From Thermomonas brevis (GTDB taxonomy: Bacteria > Pseudomonadota > Gammaproteobacteria > Xanthomonadales > Xanthomonadaceae): a DNA stretch of 64,000 nucleotides. The position numbers were made by a program, and so were the translations under genes. Below the pieces are notes generated by a model. The model was not told where the DNA came from. It was given only the letters and a program-made list of their open reading frames with translations, and ran no database searches. Shown piece after piece: positions 10,584 through 19,404 of this stretch. Position 1 is the stretch's first letter. Every line of letters begins with the position of its first letter. The stretch lies in NCBI RefSeq assembly GCF_014395425.1, contig NZ_CP060711.1, positions 2,294,001 through 2,358,000 of the forward strand, given 5' to 3'.

Positions 10584-10747
10584 CGTCTTCAGGGCGGGGT
10601 GAGATTCCCCACCGGCGGTAGGCGCGGCATCCCCTCTCTCGATGGGCGACGCGCGAGCCCGCGAGCGCTTCCGGCCGGGACGGCGGAAGGTCAGCAGATC
10701 CGGTCGAATGCCGGAGCCGACGGTCACAGTCCGGATGAAAGAAGACG
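10584..10747 (+). promoter_or_regulatory. FMN riboswitch (RFN element)
   Basis: The conserved RFN blocks are all present: CTTCAGGGCGGGGTGAGATT, CCCCACCGGCGGTAGG, GAGCCCGCGAGCGC, and near the 3' side GAGCCGACGGTCACAGTCCG followed by GATGAAAGAAGACG. The closing P1 stem is a perfect 7-bp pairing of CGTCTTC (10584-10590) with GAAGACG (10741-10747). FMN binding should repress the downstream riboflavin synthase operon ribE-ribBX-ribH-nusB. It is long (164 nt) because one variable arm is extended. Confidence 0.97.
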
Positions 10748-10790
10748 ACGCAGCGCGCGGCCCGGCCACGCGCCTGCGCACGCCCTGCGG

Positions 10791-10828
10791 GCGTTTCCCG
10801 TTCCATGTTCCATGCATGCGGGAAACGC
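10791..10828 (+). promoter_or_regulatory. Probable riboswitch expression platform: hairpin sequestering the ribE ribosome-binding site
   Basis: A perfect 10-bp inverted repeat, GCGTTTCCCG (10791-10800) and CGGGAAACGC (10819-10828), ends three bases before the ribE ATG and so holds the only purine-rich stretch in front of that start. There is no U tract, so translational control is more likely than termination. A competing small stem CGCCC/GGGCG (10781-10793) overlaps its left arm and could be the alternative fold. Confidence 0.6.
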
Positions 10829-10831
10829 GAC

Positions 10832-11434
10832 ATGTTCACAGGACTCATCGAAGGCGTCGGCGCGTTGGCTTCGCGCGAAACCCGCGGCGGCGACGCGCGC
10901 CTGGTCATCGGCGTCGGCACCCTGCCGTTCGACGGCGTGCGGCTGGGCGAAAGCATCGCGGTCAACGGCTGCTGCCTGACCGTGGTGGACTTCGACGCGC
11001 GCAGCTTCGCGGTCGACGCCTCCAACGAAACGCTGGCGCTGACCACGCTGGGCCGCCTGCCGCTCGGCGCGCCGCTCAACCTGGAGCGGGCGATGCGCCC
11101 CAGCGACCGTCTCGGCGGCCATCTGGTCAGCGGCCACGTGGACGGATTGGCGACCGCCGAACGCCGCTGGGACGACGCGCGCGCGGTGCGCTGGCGCTTC
11201 GCGACGCCGAAGCCGCTGTTGCGCTACATCGCGCAGAAGGGCTCGGTCTGCGTGGACGGCGTCAGCCTGACCGTGAACGCGGCGGACGCCGCCGGCTTCG
11301 AGGTCGCGCTGATCCCGCATACGGTGGAACACACCGCCTTCCGCGCGCTGCAACCGGGCGATGCGGTCAACATCGAAGTCGACCTGCTGGCGCGCTACGC
11401 CGAACGGTTGCAGGCAACGAGGGACTGGACATGA
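10832..11434 (+). CDS. ribE: Riboflavin synthase, alpha subunit type
   Basis: Dismutates two 6,7-dimethyl-8-ribityllumazine molecules to riboflavin. It is 200 residues with two lumazine-binding repeats; the protein starts MFTGLIEGVG as in the family, and SIAVNGCCLTV and KGSVCVDGVSLTVN are the paired ligand-site motifs. An in-frame ATG 27 bases upstream (10805) lies inside the regulatory hairpin loop and is rejected because the family start is MFTGLIE. It is the first gene after the FMN riboswitch, and its stop overlaps the ribBX start (ATGA). Confidence 0.96.
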   Translation: MFTGLIEGVGALASRETRGGDARLVIGVGTLPFDGVRLGESIAVNGCCLTVVDFDARSFAVDASNETLALTTLGRLPLGAPLNLERAMRPSDRLGGHLVSGHVDGLATAERRWDDARAVRWRFATPKPLLRYIAQKGSVCVDGVSLTVNAADAAGFEVALIPHTVEHTAFRALQPGDAVNIEVDLLARYAERLQATRDWT

Positions 11435-12537
11435 GCTTCGCGAGCATCCCGGAACTGCTGGACGAACTGCGCGCCGGGCGCATGATCGTGGTGGTCGACG
11501 ACGAAGACCGCGAGAACGAGGGCGACCTGATCATGGCCGCCGAGCTGGTGCGGCCGTCCGACATCAATTTCATGGTCACGCATGCGCGCGGGCTGGTCTG
11601 CCTGTCGCTGACCCGCGAGCGCTGCGCGCAGCTCGGCCTCAATCCGATGGTGCGCGACAACACCTCGCCGCACCACACCAACTTCACCGTCAGCATCGAG
11701 GCGGCCGAAGGCGTGACCACCGGCATCAGCGCCTACGACCGCGCGCATACCGTGCGCACCGCCGTGCGGCCGGACGCCAAGCCGTCCGACCTCAGCCAGC
11801 CCGGCCACATCTTCCCGCTGACCGCGCAGCCCGGCGGCGTGCTGTCGCGCGCCGGCCATACCGAGGCGGCGTCGGACCTGGCGCTGCTGGCGGGCTTCGA
11901 GCCGGCCGGCGTGCTGGTGGAGATCCTCAACGCCGACGGCACGATGGCGCGCCGCCCGGAGCTGGAGGCGTTCGCGCGCGAGCACGGACTGAAGATCGGT
12001 TCGATCGAAGACCTGATCCGCCATCGCCTCGAAACCGAGCACACCGTCGAGCGCATCGACAGCCGCGAGATCGATACCGACCACGGCCGCTTCCTGCTGC
12101 ATACCTACCGCGACCGCCTCACCCGCGGCCTGCACTACGCGCTGGTGCGCGGTGAGGTGGCGGGAGACGATCCCGTGCTGGTGCGCGTGCAGCAGCAGAA
12201 CCCGCTGGCCGACGCGCTGCACTGGCGGCGCGACGATTTCGGCCCGCTGGTCGGCGACGTGCTGGCGATGATCGACCGCGAAGGTCGCGGCGCGCTGGTG
12301 CTGCTGGGCGACGCGCCGGATGCGGAGGCGACGCTCGCGCGCATCCGCGAACAGCCGGTGCCGCCCGCCAGCAAGGCCGGCGCGCTGGCGCAGTGGCGGC
12401 GCAACGGCGCGGGCTCCCAGATCCTCGCGGACCTCGGCGCGCGCCACCTGCGCGTGCTCGGCAAGCCGCGCCGGCAGGTCGGCCTGGCCGGCTACGGGCT
12501 GGAGGTGGTGGAATACGTGGTGCTGCCGGCGCGGTAA
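11431..12537 (+). CDS. ribB: 3,4-dihydroxy-2-butanone-4-phosphate synthase with degenerate GTP cyclohydrolase II-like domain (RibBX type)
   Basis: A 368-residue protein. The N-terminal RibB domain (about residues 1-205) is intact: [29 protein letters not shown] and [15 protein letters not shown] carry the acid/His active-site residues that make DHBP from ribulose 5-phosphate. The C-terminal part (about 210-368) resembles RibA, but the zinc-binding CDCG region and its partner cysteine are missing (the domain contains no Cys), so GTP cyclohydrolase II activity is not expected. This matches the RibBX hybrids described in gammaproteobacteria. A separate ribA should exist elsewhere in the genome. 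It overlaps the ribE stop by 4 bases. Confidence 0.92.
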   Translation: MSFASIPELLDELRAGRMIVVVDDEDRENEGDLIMAAELVRPSDINFMVTHARGLVCLSLTRERCAQLGLNPMVRDNTSPHHTNFTVSIEAAEGVTTGISAYDRAHTVRTAVRPDAKPSDLSQPGHIFPLTAQPGGVLSRAGHTEAASDLALLAGFEPAGVLVEILNADGTMARRPELEAFAREHGLKIGSIEDLIRHRLETEHTVERIDSREIDTDHGRFLLHTYRDRLTRGLHYALVRGEVAGDDPVLVRVQQQNPLADALHWRRDDFGPLVGDVLAMIDREGRGALVLLGDAPDAEATLARIREQPVPPASKAGALAQWRRNGAGSQILADLGARHLRVLGKPRRQVGLAGYGLEVVEYVVLPAR

Positions 12538-12568
12538 ACTGCGCAACCCATCACCTCGCCGCACGCCG

Positions 12569-13045
12569 ATGCCGCATCACGAAGGCGACCTGCGCATCCA
12601 CCCGGACGCGCGGTTCGCGATCCTCGCCAGCCGCTGGAACCCGCGCATCGTCGATGCGCTGGTCGAGTCCGCGCGCGCGACCTTCTTCGCCAACGGCGTG
12701 GCGGAAGCCGCCATCGACGTGGTGCGCGTGCCCGGCGCATGGGAGCTGCCGATGGCCGCGCGCGACCTCGCGCACGCCGGCCGGCATGCCGCCATCGTCG
12801 CGCTGGGCTGTGTGGTGCGCGGCGACACGCGGCACTACGAGCAGGTGGCCGACGGCGCGTCCGACGGCCTGATGCGCGTCGCGCTGGACACCGGCGTGCC
12901 GGTGATGAACGGCGTGCTGGCGGTGGAACGGTTCGAGGATGCGCTGGCGCGAGCCGGCGGCAGCCATGGCAACAAGGGCGAAGAGGCGGCGCTGGTGGCG
13001 ATCGAAATAGCCGACCTGCGCCGCAAGCTGCAGGAGCAAGCATGA
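12569..13045 (+). CDS. ribH: 6,7-dimethyl-8-ribityllumazine synthase
   Basis: Penultimate step of riboflavin synthesis: condenses DHBP with the ribityl-aminouracil, usually as a 60-mer or decamer. It is 158 residues. Family motifs are [23 protein letters not shown] (catalytic His region), [11 protein letters not shown] and GNKGEEAA. The start ATG (MPHHEGDL) comes 31 bases after the ribBX stop. The ATG of nusB overlaps its stop. Confidence 0.96.
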   Translation: MPHHEGDLRIHPDARFAILASRWNPRIVDALVESARATFFANGVAEAAIDVVRVPGAWELPMAARDLAHAGRHAAIVALGCVVRGDTRHYEQVADGASDGLMRVALDTGVPVMNGVLAVERFEDALARAGGSHGNKGEEAALVAIEIADLRRKLQEQA

Positions 13046-13512
13046 ACAATCCTCACCATCCCCATCTCCGCCGCCGTCCCGACGGCATCGACCCCGTGGC
13101 CCGCTCGCGCTCGCGCCGGCGCGCCTTGCAGGCGATCTACGCCTGGCAGATCAACCACGCCGAGGAACGCGCGCTGATCGCGCAGTTCGCCCACGAGCAG
13201 GCGCATGAAGTGGCTGATCTTGAATACTTCGAGGACCTGGTGCGCGGCGTGCTGCGCCACGTCGCCGAATTGGACGCGGCTCTGGCCGGGCACCTGGATC
13301 GCGGCATCGAGGAAGTCGACCAGATCGAGCGCGCCGCGCTGCGCATCGCCGCCTACGAGCTGACGCATCGTCCGGACGTGCCGTACCGCGTGGTCATCAA
13401 CGAGGCGATCGATTCGACCAAGCGCTTCGGTTCCGAGCATGGGCATACCTACGTCAACGGCGTGCTGGACAAGGCGGCTGCGGCGCTGCGTGGTGTGGAA
13501 GCGAAGAAATAA
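13042..13512 (+). CDS. nusB: Transcription antitermination factor NusB
   Basis: A 156-residue all-helical NusB that binds boxA RNA with NusE (S10) in rRNA antitermination complexes. Visible motifs are [16 protein letters not shown] at the N-terminus, and [31 protein letters not shown] and FVNGVLD-like [11 protein letters not shown] at the C-terminus. It is the last gene of the riboswitch operon (the ribH-nusB pairing is widespread), overlaps the ribH stop by 4 bases, and is followed by a palindromic repeat spacer rather than a clear U-tract terminator. Confidence 0.96.
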   Translation: MNNPHHPHLRRRPDGIDPVARSRSRRRALQAIYAWQINHAEERALIAQFAHEQAHEVADLEYFEDLVRGVLRHVAELDAALAGHLDRGIEEVDQIERAALRIAAYELTHRPDVPYRVVINEAIDSTKRFGSEHGHTYVNGVLDKAAAALRGVEAKK

Positions 13513-13558
13513 CTTCGCCCCGTCATTACGCGGTGTGGAAGCGAACAGGCAACAGCGC

Positions 13559-13728
13559 CGTCATTCCCGCGAAGGCGGGCCGCTTCTGACAGCCGAATGG
13601 CTGTCCAATCCAGCGTCTTTCGTGCAGCCAAGACGACCCTGAAACCTGAAGACGTTGGATACACAGACACAAGGTCTGCGAAAGATGCCCGCCTTCGCGG
13701 GAATGACGAGCATTCGCGGGAATGACGA
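13559..13728. repeat. Inverted pair of REP-like palindromic repeats between nusB and thiL
   Basis: A 22-base unit (13559-13580, core TTCCCGCGAAGGCGGG) recurs in exact inverted form at 13687-13708, with a further partial copy (ATTCGCGGGAATGACGAG) at 13711-13728. The two arms can fold into a long stem enclosing about 105 bases. The unit has the look of the short interspersed palindromes common in intergenic DNA of Xanthomonadaceae. No gene is seen in the 225-base gap. Confidence 0.8.
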
Positions 13729-13737
13729 GCAAAAGAC

Positions 13738-14676
13738 ATGTCGCAAGGTGAGTTCGACCTGATCGCCCGCATCCGCCAGCGCGTCGCATCGCGCGACGAC
13801 GTGGTGCTGGGCATCGGCGACGACTGCGCCTTGCTGGCGCCGCCGCCCGGCATGCAACTGGCGACGACCATGGACACGCTCAACGCGGGCGTGCATTTCC
13901 CGCCCGAGACCGCGCCTGCCGACGTCGGCTGGAAGGCGCTGGCGGTCAATCTCTCCGACCTCGCCGCGATGGGCGCGCAGCCGGCGTGGTGCACGCTGTC
14001 GCTGACCCTGCCGCAGGCGGATGCCGCGTTCGTCGATGGCTTCTGCGACGGCTTCTTCGCGCTCGCGCAGCGGCACGGCATCGCGCTGGTCGGCGGCGAC
14101 ACCACGCGCGGGCCGCTGTCGATCGGCATCGCCGCGCATGGCATCGTCGAACCTGGCATGGCGTTGCGCCGCGATGGCGCGCGGGTCGGCGACGAGGTGT
14201 GGATCAGCGGCACGCTGGGCGATGCCGCCGGCGCGCTGGCGCAGTGGAAGGCGGGCGAGGCGACGACGCCGGCCCTGCGCGCGCGGCTGGATCGGCCGAC
14301 GCCGCGCGTCGAGCTCGGGCGCGAACTGCGCGGGCTGGCCAGCGCCTGCATCGACGTTTCGGATGGCCTGCTGGCCGATCTCGCGCACATCTGCCGGGCC
14401 AGCGGCGTCGGTGCGGACATCGATGCCGATGCGCTGCCGGCCAGCGTGGCGCTGCGCGCCGCGTTCGATGCCGGAACGCGGCGCGTTCTCCAGGCCACCG
14501 GCGGCGACGATTACGAGCTGTGCTTCACCGCGCCGGTCTCGCAGCATGCAGCCGTGCAGGCGCTGGCATCGACGTTGGCGCTGCCGTTCACGCGCATCGG
14601 CCGCATCGTCGAAGGCAGCGGCATCGCCTGCGACGGCATCGGGCAGAACAAGTTCGGCTACCAGCATTTCGCCTGA
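13738..14676 (+). CDS. thiL: Thiamine-monophosphate kinase
   Basis: Phosphorylates thiamine monophosphate to thiamine pyrophosphate, the final step of de novo synthesis. It is 312 residues of the AIR-synthase/PurM fold, with GIGDDCALLAPP (metal/ATP aspartates) near the N-terminus, VNLSDLAAMGAQP, VGGDTTRGP and SDGLLADLAHICRASGVG. The start (MSQGEFDLIARI) matches the family. It follows nusB as in many proteobacteria, but across a repeat-filled spacer. Confidence 0.95.
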   Translation: MSQGEFDLIARIRQRVASRDDVVLGIGDDCALLAPPPGMQLATTMDTLNAGVHFPPETAPADVGWKALAVNLSDLAAMGAQPAWCTLSLTLPQADAAFVDGFCDGFFALAQRHGIALVGGDTTRGPLSIGIAAHGIVEPGMALRRDGARVGDEVWISGTLGDAAGALAQWKAGEATTPALRARLDRPTPRVELGRELRGLASACIDVSDGLLADLAHICRASGVGADIDADALPASVALRAAFDAGTRRVLQATGGDDYELCFTAPVSQHAAVQALASTLALPFTRIGRIVEGSGIACDGIGQNKFGYQHFA

Positions 14677-14769
14677 GCGGCCCTGTCGATGGTCACGATG
14701 ACCTCGAGCACTGCTGCGCGCGGCGTCGCCCGGAGATGCTGGCGCCACCTTCATGACGAGGTGGCGGAG

Positions 14770-14922
14770 ATGGCGAAGAAGATCCTGCTGGGCATGGCGG
14801 TGGTGGCCGGCGTCTGCGTGATCGCGGCGGCGGGCTTCCGCTTCGGCAAGCATCTGCGGCAGGGCGAACGTGCGCAGGCGGTGCAGGTGGAGCAGCCTCC
14901 GGCCGTGAAATCGGACGCTTAA
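14770..14922 (+). CDS. Small single-pass membrane protein, unknown
   Basis: About 50 residues: a short basic N-terminus (MAKK), one hydrophobic helix (ILLGMAVVAGVCVIAAAGF) and a polar tail (RFGKHLRQGERAQAVQVEQPP). I do not recognise the family. The start at 14770 is preferred over an in-frame ATG at 14689 because GAGGTGGCGGAG just upstream gives a Shine-Dalgarno and the extra residues look non-conserved. The stop overlaps the stop of the convergent oxidase gene. It is a real but minor candidate. Confidence 0.5.
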   Translation: MAKKILLGMAVVAGVCVIAAAGFRFGKHLRQGERAQAVQVEQPPAVKSDA

Positions 14923-16295
14923 ACGTCCGGCAGCAGCTTGCCCGGATTGAGGATGCCGTCCGGGTCGAGCGCGCGCTTCACCGCGCGCATCGCCTCCAGC
15001 GTGGCGGGATCGAAGGCGCGCGCCATGAATCCGCGCTTGGACAGGCCGATGCCGTGCTCGCCGGACAGCGCGCCGCCCAGCGCCAGCGCGAGATCGAAGA
15101 TGCGCGGCAGCGCCATCCGCGCGCGCGCGGTTTCGTCGGCGTCGTCCGGGTGGTAGAGGATGTTGACGTGCAGGTTGCCATTGCCGGCATGGCCGAAGCT
15201 GACGATGGTCAGCGCGTGTTCGTCCGCCAGCGCTTCGACGCCCGCCACCAGATCGGGGATGCGCGAGACCGGCACCACCACGTCCTCATTGATCTTGCCC
15301 GGAGCGATGCTGCGCAGCGCCGGCGACAGCGCGCGCCGCGCCGCCCAGAGCCGGTCGCGGGCCATGCCGTCCTGCGCCACGTCCATGTCCAGCAGGCCAT
15401 CGCCGTCGGCGGCGGCGCCCAGTGCGGCGAGGATGTCGGGCAGGGCATCGAAGCCGCCGTCGGCTTCGACCAGCAGCATCGCGCCGGCCTCGGGCACGTC
15501 GCTGCCGTTGCGGCGTAATAGTTCGAGGCTGCGGCGATCCATGAACTCCAGCATCGCCGGCACCACCGGCTGCGCCATCAGACGCGAGACGGCGGCGGCG
15601 GCGCTGGCGGCGTCGCGATAGAACGCGCGCAAGCCGGCCTGCGCCTGCGGGCGCGGCGCCAGCTTCAGCGTCGCTTCCACGATCAGCGCCAGCGTGCCTT
15701 CGCTGCCGACGATCAACCGGGTGAGGTCGAAGCCGGACGAGCACTTGGTGTACGCGCCGCCGCAGCGGATCAGTTCGCCCGCGCCGGTGACGGCGACCAG
15801 GCCCAGCACGTTGTCGCGGGTCGCGCCGTACTTCACCGCGCGCGGCCCGCCGGCATTGGTGGCGAGGTTGCCGCCGATGCTGCACAGCTCCGCGCTGGAG
15901 GGATCCGGCGGCCAGAACAGGCCGTGCGGCTGCAGCGCGGTTTGCAGTTCGCCGTTGAGCACGCCGGGCTCCACCACCGCGCAGCGGTCGGCGGCGCGGA
16001 CGTCGAGGATGCGGTTCATCCGCGCGAACGACACCGCGATGCCGCCCAGCGTCGGCACCGCCGCGCCGGTGGTGCCGGTGCCCGCGCCGCGCGCGACGAT
16101 GGGGATGCGATGCGCGCGGCAGGCGCGCACGAGGGCGACGACCTGCTCGCGCGTTCGCGGCAGCGCCACCGCGTCGGGCAGAGCGTGGCGGCGCGAATCG
16201 TCGCCGGCCTGCGCCTCGCGCGCGGCGTCGTCGGTGCGCCAGCCGTCGCCCAGGAGCGCGGCGAGTTCGGCAGCGAGGGCGGCGGGCAGCGTCAT
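14919..16295 (-). CDS. FAD-linked oxidase, D-lactate/glycolate dehydrogenase (GlcD) type
   Basis: A 458-residue flavoprotein of the VAO/PCMH family. The N-terminal FAD-binding domain has IVARGAGTGTTGAAVP and IGGNLATNAGGPRAVKYG. The C-terminal cap and FAD-linked oxidase C domain has FGHAGNGNLHVNILYH (catalytic/metal His) and GALSGEHGIGLSKRG. It probably oxidises a 2-hydroxy acid such as D-lactate, D-2-hydroxyglutarate or glycolate. The start MTLPAALAAELAALLG sits 4 bases after the yraN stop, so the two are cotranscribed. No membrane segment is seen. Confidence 0.88.
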   Translation of the reverse strand: MTLPAALAAELAALLGDGWRTDDAAREAQAGDDSRRHALPDAVALPRTREQVVALVRACRAHRIPIVARGAGTGTTGAAVPTLGGIAVSFARMNRILDVRAADRCAVVEPGVLNGELQTALQPHGLFWPPDPSSAELCSIGGNLATNAGGPRAVKYGATRDNVLGLVAVTGAGELIRCGGAYTKCSSGFDLTRLIVGSEGTLALIVEATLKLAPRPQAQAGLRAFYRDAASAAAAVSRLMAQPVVPAMLEFMDRRSLELLRRNGSDVPEAGAMLLVEADGGFDALPDILAALGAAADGDGLLDMDVAQDGMARDRLWAARRALSPALRSIAPGKINEDVVVPVSRIPDLVAGVEALADEHALTIVSFGHAGNGNLHVNILYHPDDADETARARMALPRIFDLALALGGALSGEHGIGLSKRGFMARAFDPATLEAMRAVKRALDPDGILNPGKLLPDV

Positions 16296-16299
16296 AGGT

Positions 16300-16683
16300 T
16301 CAGCAGTCGTCGACGCGGAACGCGTCGCGGAGCCAGTCGAACGCGGGCGCGGCCGGATCGCCGCTGGCGGCGACCACGTCGAAGCGGCAGGGCGCATCGG
16401 CGTGCCGGGGATGCCCCAGCAGGTACGCCTGCGCCGCACGCACCAGCCGGCGGCGCTTGCCGGCATCCACCGAGGCCGCGCCGCCGCCGAACGCATCGCT
16501 GCCGCGATAGCGCACTTCGACGAACATCAGCGCCGCGCCGTCCTGCATTACCAGGTCAAGTTCGCCGCCGCGCGCGCTGGCGTTGCGCGCCAGCAGGCGC
16601 AGGCCGCGCGCTTCGAGATAGGCCAGCGCCGCGGTTTCCACCGCGTCGCCGCGGGCGCGCCGATCCGGCTCAGCGCGCGCCAT
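16300..16683 (-). CDS. yraN: YraN family protein (UPF0102), nuclease-fold
   Basis: A 127-residue protein of the UPF0102 family, a PD-(D/E)XK-like fold of unproven function often encoded beside the LpoA and rsmI genes. Visible family blocks are [25 protein letters not shown] and [23 protein letters not shown]. The last catalytic-type residue is Arg rather than Lys (EVR instead of EVK). It overlaps the 3' end of the lipoprotein gene upstream by 14 bases. Confidence 0.92.
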   Translation of the reverse strand: MARAEPDRRARGDAVETAALAYLEARGLRLLARNASARGGELDLVMQDGAALMFVEVRYRGSDAFGGGAASVDAGKRRRLVRAAQAYLLGHPRHADAPCRFDVVAASGDPAAPAFDWLRDAFRVDDC

Positions 16684-18016
16684 CGGCCAGCGGCACCGGC
16701 TCGCCGCCGGCGAAGCGCGACCAGCCGGGGCGGCGCAGCACGTTGCCGAAGCCGTCCAGGCTCAGCCGGCCGGTGGCGCCGGCGATGCTGGCGTTCGGCG
16801 CCAGTGCCAGCTGTTCCAGGTGCGCGGTCAGCCGCCACGCGTCGAAGCCGAACGCGAACAACCGCGCCGCCGGGCCCTTGGCGGTATTCACCCGCGCGGC
16901 GGCGCTGGCCTGCGGGGGCAGACCGTCCACGCGCTGGATCAGCCAGGGCTCGGTGGGGAAGACGATGCCGTCCAACGCCATGTCCTCGGCGGGCTTGCCG
17001 GTGCCGGAGACGATCTGCGAACTGGCGAGGCGGTCGACGCCGCCGAGGCCGGCGGCCGCCAGCTGCGGCGCAACGCTCCGCGCCTGCGGCCCCTTCAGCA
17101 CCAGCAGCACGGCGTCGGGTGCGTCCGTCTGCGCCAGCTGGCGCAGCGCGTCGGTCATCTGCTCGCTGACGCCGAGGCGGGCGACGATCTTCACGCCGCG
17201 GCTTTCCAACTGCGCGCGCGCGGCGTCGGCGGTGCGGCGCTGGGTGTCCTCGCCGCCGGCGATCAGCAGCACGCGCTTGCGGTGGCGTTCGTCGATCAGG
17301 TGCTGGGCCAGGCTGATGCCTTCGTCCTCCGGCGACAGCGAGAACGCGGCGCTGCCGGACGGCGGCGTGCGGCTGCCGCGGTTGAGCGCCAGCATCGGCA
17401 CCGGCGGCTCGCCGGCGGCGAACAGGGCGTCGGCTTCCTCGCGCGCCAGCGGGCCGACCACGAAATCGTTGCCGTCGGCCGCCGCGCGCGCCAGTGCCGG
17501 CTTCGCGCCGGCGGCGGTGTCGTAGAAGCGCAGCGCCGGGCGGCGCCGGGTTTCGCCGTAGTAGCCGGCGAGATAGCCGTCGCGCACGGCCGCGGCGGCG
17601 GCGGCCTGGGCGCCGGACAGCGGCAGCAGCACGCCGACCTTCAGCGGCGGGCGGTAGCCGTCGCGGTCGGCCGCCGGGCGATCCGCCGCGCCGAAGCTGG
17701 CGTCGCCGCGGTCGAACGCGTGCGGCAGCGGCAGGCCGCGCCGCTGCAAGGCGCGGCCTGCGAAGTTGTAGAGCGGATCGCCGGCCGGCAGGCGGGCGGC
17801 GTCGCGCGCCAGGGTGGCGTCGTCGAGCTGCGCCAGCAGGCGTTCGATGGCGTCGGCGTTGTCGCGGCGCGCCTGCCCGGACAGCGCGGCGTGGCCGGAC
17901 GCGAGCGCCTGCGCCTGCACGGTGGCGGCGGCGTAGGCGAGGGGCGCCGGCTTTTGCACTTCCGTGCTGGCGCAGCCGGCCAGCGCCAGCAGCAGGACGA
18001 GGACGACGGATCGCAT
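16670..18016 (-). CDS. lpoA: LpoA/LppC-family outer-membrane lipoprotein, penicillin-binding protein activator
   Basis: A 448-residue lipoprotein: signal peptide [15 protein letters not shown] with lipobox LAGC, so lipidation at Cys15. In enterics LpoA is anchored in the outer membrane and activates PBP1a. The C-terminal two thirds are the periplasmic-binding-like domain ([65 protein letters not shown]). The N-terminal helical domain is short compared with E. coli LpoA (678 residues), as usual outside enterics, so activation of PBP1a is inferred. It is divergent from rsmI with a 70-bp gap. Confidence 0.88.
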   Translation of the reverse strand: MRSVVLVLLLALAGCASTEVQKPAPLAYAAATVQAQALASGHAALSGQARRDNADAIERLLAQLDDATLARDAARLPAGDPLYNFAGRALQRRGLPLPHAFDRGDASFGAADRPAADRDGYRPPLKVGVLLPLSGAQAAAAAAVRDGYLAGYYGETRRRPALRFYDTAAGAKPALARAAADGNDFVVGPLAREEADALFAAGEPPVPMLALNRGSRTPPSGSAAFSLSPEDEGISLAQHLIDERHRKRVLLIAGGEDTQRRTADAARAQLESRGVKIVARLGVSEQMTDALRQLAQTDAPDAVLLVLKGPQARSVAPQLAAAGLGGVDRLASSQIVSGTGKPAEDMALDGIVFPTEPWLIQRVDGLPPQASAAARVNTAKGPAARLFAFGFDAWRLTAHLEQLALAPNASIAGATGRLSLDGFGNVLRRPGWSRFAGGEPVPLADGAR

Positions 18017-18086
18017 CAGGGCCACGGGTTGGGCGCTCGTTCGGGAACCGGCTAGGATTCTACCTGCGCACACGTTGAAGACAGGC

Positions 18087-18911
18087 ATGCAGGGTTCCGG
18101 AACGCTTTTTGTGGTCGCCACGCCCATCGGCAATCTCGGCGACATCGGCCCGCGCGCGCTGGACACGCTGCGCGCGGCGGCGGCGATCTGCGCCGAGGAC
18201 ACCCGCCGCAGCGGCCAGCTGCTGGCGCATTTCGGCATCGCGACGCCGCTGGTGGCGCTGCACGAGCACAACGAGGACGCCATCGCGCAGAAACTCGTTG
18301 CGCGGCTGCTGGCCGGCGAATCGCTGGCGCTGGTCAGCGACGCCGGCACGCCGCTGGTCTCCGATCCCGGCTTCCGGCTGGTGCGCGCGGCGCGCGCGGC
18401 GGGCGTGAAGGTCAGCCCGGTGCCGGGCGCGTCGGCGCTGATCGCGGCATTGAGCGTGGCCGGGCTGCCCAGCGACCGTTTCGCGTTCGAGGGCTTCCTG
18501 CCGGCGAAGGCGTCGGCGCGGCGCGAGCGCTTGCAGGGCCTGGTGGCCGAGCCGCGCACGCTGATCTTCTACGAATCCTCGCACCGCATCGCCGAAACGC
18601 TGGCCGACATGGCGCAGGCGTTCGGCGGCGAGCGCCCGGCGGTGCTGGCGCGCGAGCTGACCAAGCTGTTCGAAACCGTGCTGGACGGCAGCCTGGCCGA
18701 GCTGCTGGCGAAGGTCGAAGCCGACGCCGACCAGCGCAAGGGCGAGTTCGTGTTGTTGGTGCAGGGCGCGGGCGAGGATGCTGATGCCAAGGTGGCGGAG
18801 GGCCTGCGCTTGTACGCGAAGCTCAAGGAACACCTGCCGCCCTCGACCGCGGCGAAGCTGGCGGCAGAGCTGTCCGGCGCCCCGCGCAAGGCGCTCTACG
18901 GCAGCGAATGA
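18087..18911 (+). CDS. rsmI: 16S rRNA (cytidine(1402)-2'-O)-methyltransferase
   Basis: Uses SAM to methylate the ribose of C1402 in the decoding centre of 16S rRNA. It is 274 residues of the tetrapyrrole-methylase fold: GTLFVVATPIGNLGDIGPRAL at the N-terminus, ICAEDTRRSG, ALVSDAGTPLVSDPGFRLVRAA and GFLPAKASARRERL. The chosen ATG (MQGSGTLFVV) is the family start. TAGGAT at 18053-18058 could be its -10. It is the usual divergent partner of the lpoA-yraN pair. Confidence 0.95.
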   Translation: MQGSGTLFVVATPIGNLGDIGPRALDTLRAAAAICAEDTRRSGQLLAHFGIATPLVALHEHNEDAIAQKLVARLLAGESLALVSDAGTPLVSDPGFRLVRAARAAGVKVSPVPGASALIAALSVAGLPSDRFAFEGFLPAKASARRERLQGLVAEPRTLIFYESSHRIAETLADMAQAFGGERPAVLARELTKLFETVLDGSLAELLAKVEADADQRKGEFVLLVQGAGEDADAKVAEGLRLYAKLKEHLPPSTAAKLAAELSGAPRKALYGSE

Positions 18912-18948
18912 TCGGTCTGCATTGAAGCCATCAGGCCAGAGTTGGCCA

Positions 18949-19386
18949 TCAAGCGCCTCGTCGTAATGTTTCAAGCAGTTTGTATAGATCACGCGCATCA
19001 AGCAGGGCATCTTGCAGTGGTCTGCTGCGCGTGCAAGGGGTGGCCTCGATTGGATAAGGTTCTGTGCCGGACAGGTACAGAAGCCAGGGCTGGCCTTTTC
19101 CAACTGGTGCAATCCAGGTGTTTCGGGTGGTGAACGTACTTATCTGGTGGTGCTTCCCTTTCCAACTCTCGTTGACTTTCCACATCACGGTTTGCACCTG
19201 CCCGGCGTCACTTTTGACTATTGAAATGGCAAGGGGCGTTGCAGCCACGACGCTGGTTGATCGGTCGAATGCGTCGCGGACGGGTGGGGCGAAGCATGCG
19301 GAGGCTGCCAGCACGCCGGAAGGAAAGGCGCCTGAAAACAAGAAGAGCGCGACTGTGAAGCCGATTTTGGGAGGCAAAGCTGGCAT
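18949..19386 (-). CDS. Secreted hypothetical protein
   Basis: A 145-residue protein with a signal peptide (GFTVALFLFSGAFPSGVLAASA, cleavage after VLA) and then a small domain with AISIVKSDAGQVQTVMWKVNESWKG, ISTFTTRNTWIAPVGKGQPWLLYLSG and DARDLYKLLETLRR. The pattern of a WKG strand followed by a 'WLLYLSG' strand recalls the TIMP/netrin-like (NTR) fold of small secreted bacterial proteins, but this is only a resemblance. It has two Cys in the mature part. Lower GC than its neighbours. Its start lies just upstream of the rnpB promoter and it runs away from rnpB. Confidence 0.6.
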   Translation of the reverse strand: MPALPPKIGFTVALFLFSGAFPSGVLAASACFAPPVRDAFDRSTSVVAATPLAISIVKSDAGQVQTVMWKVNESWKGKHHQISTFTTRNTWIAPVGKGQPWLLYLSGTEPYPIEATPCTRSRPLQDALLDARDLYKLLETLRRGA

Positions 19387-19397
19387 CCCTGTAGAAT
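19367..19397 (+). promoter_or_regulatory. Promoter of rnpB
   Basis: The -10 TAGAAT (19392-19397) ends eight bases before the first base of the RNase P P1 helix, the spacing expected for a transcription start at 19405. A TTGGGA (19367-19372) stands where a -35 would be, although the 19-base spacer is long. Confidence 0.55.
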
Positions 19398-19404
19398 ACG
19401 CATC

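Noticed and set aside
14689..14769. Extended N-terminus for the small membrane protein
   Set aside because: No Shine-Dalgarno at 14689 and unlike a membrane-protein N-terminus; the ATG at 14770 follows GAGG and starts a typical MAKK-helix protein.
16296..16496. N-terminal extension of the FAD-linked oxidase
   Set aside because: The open frame continues upstream only because of high GC; it would overlap yraN, and the family start is at 16295.
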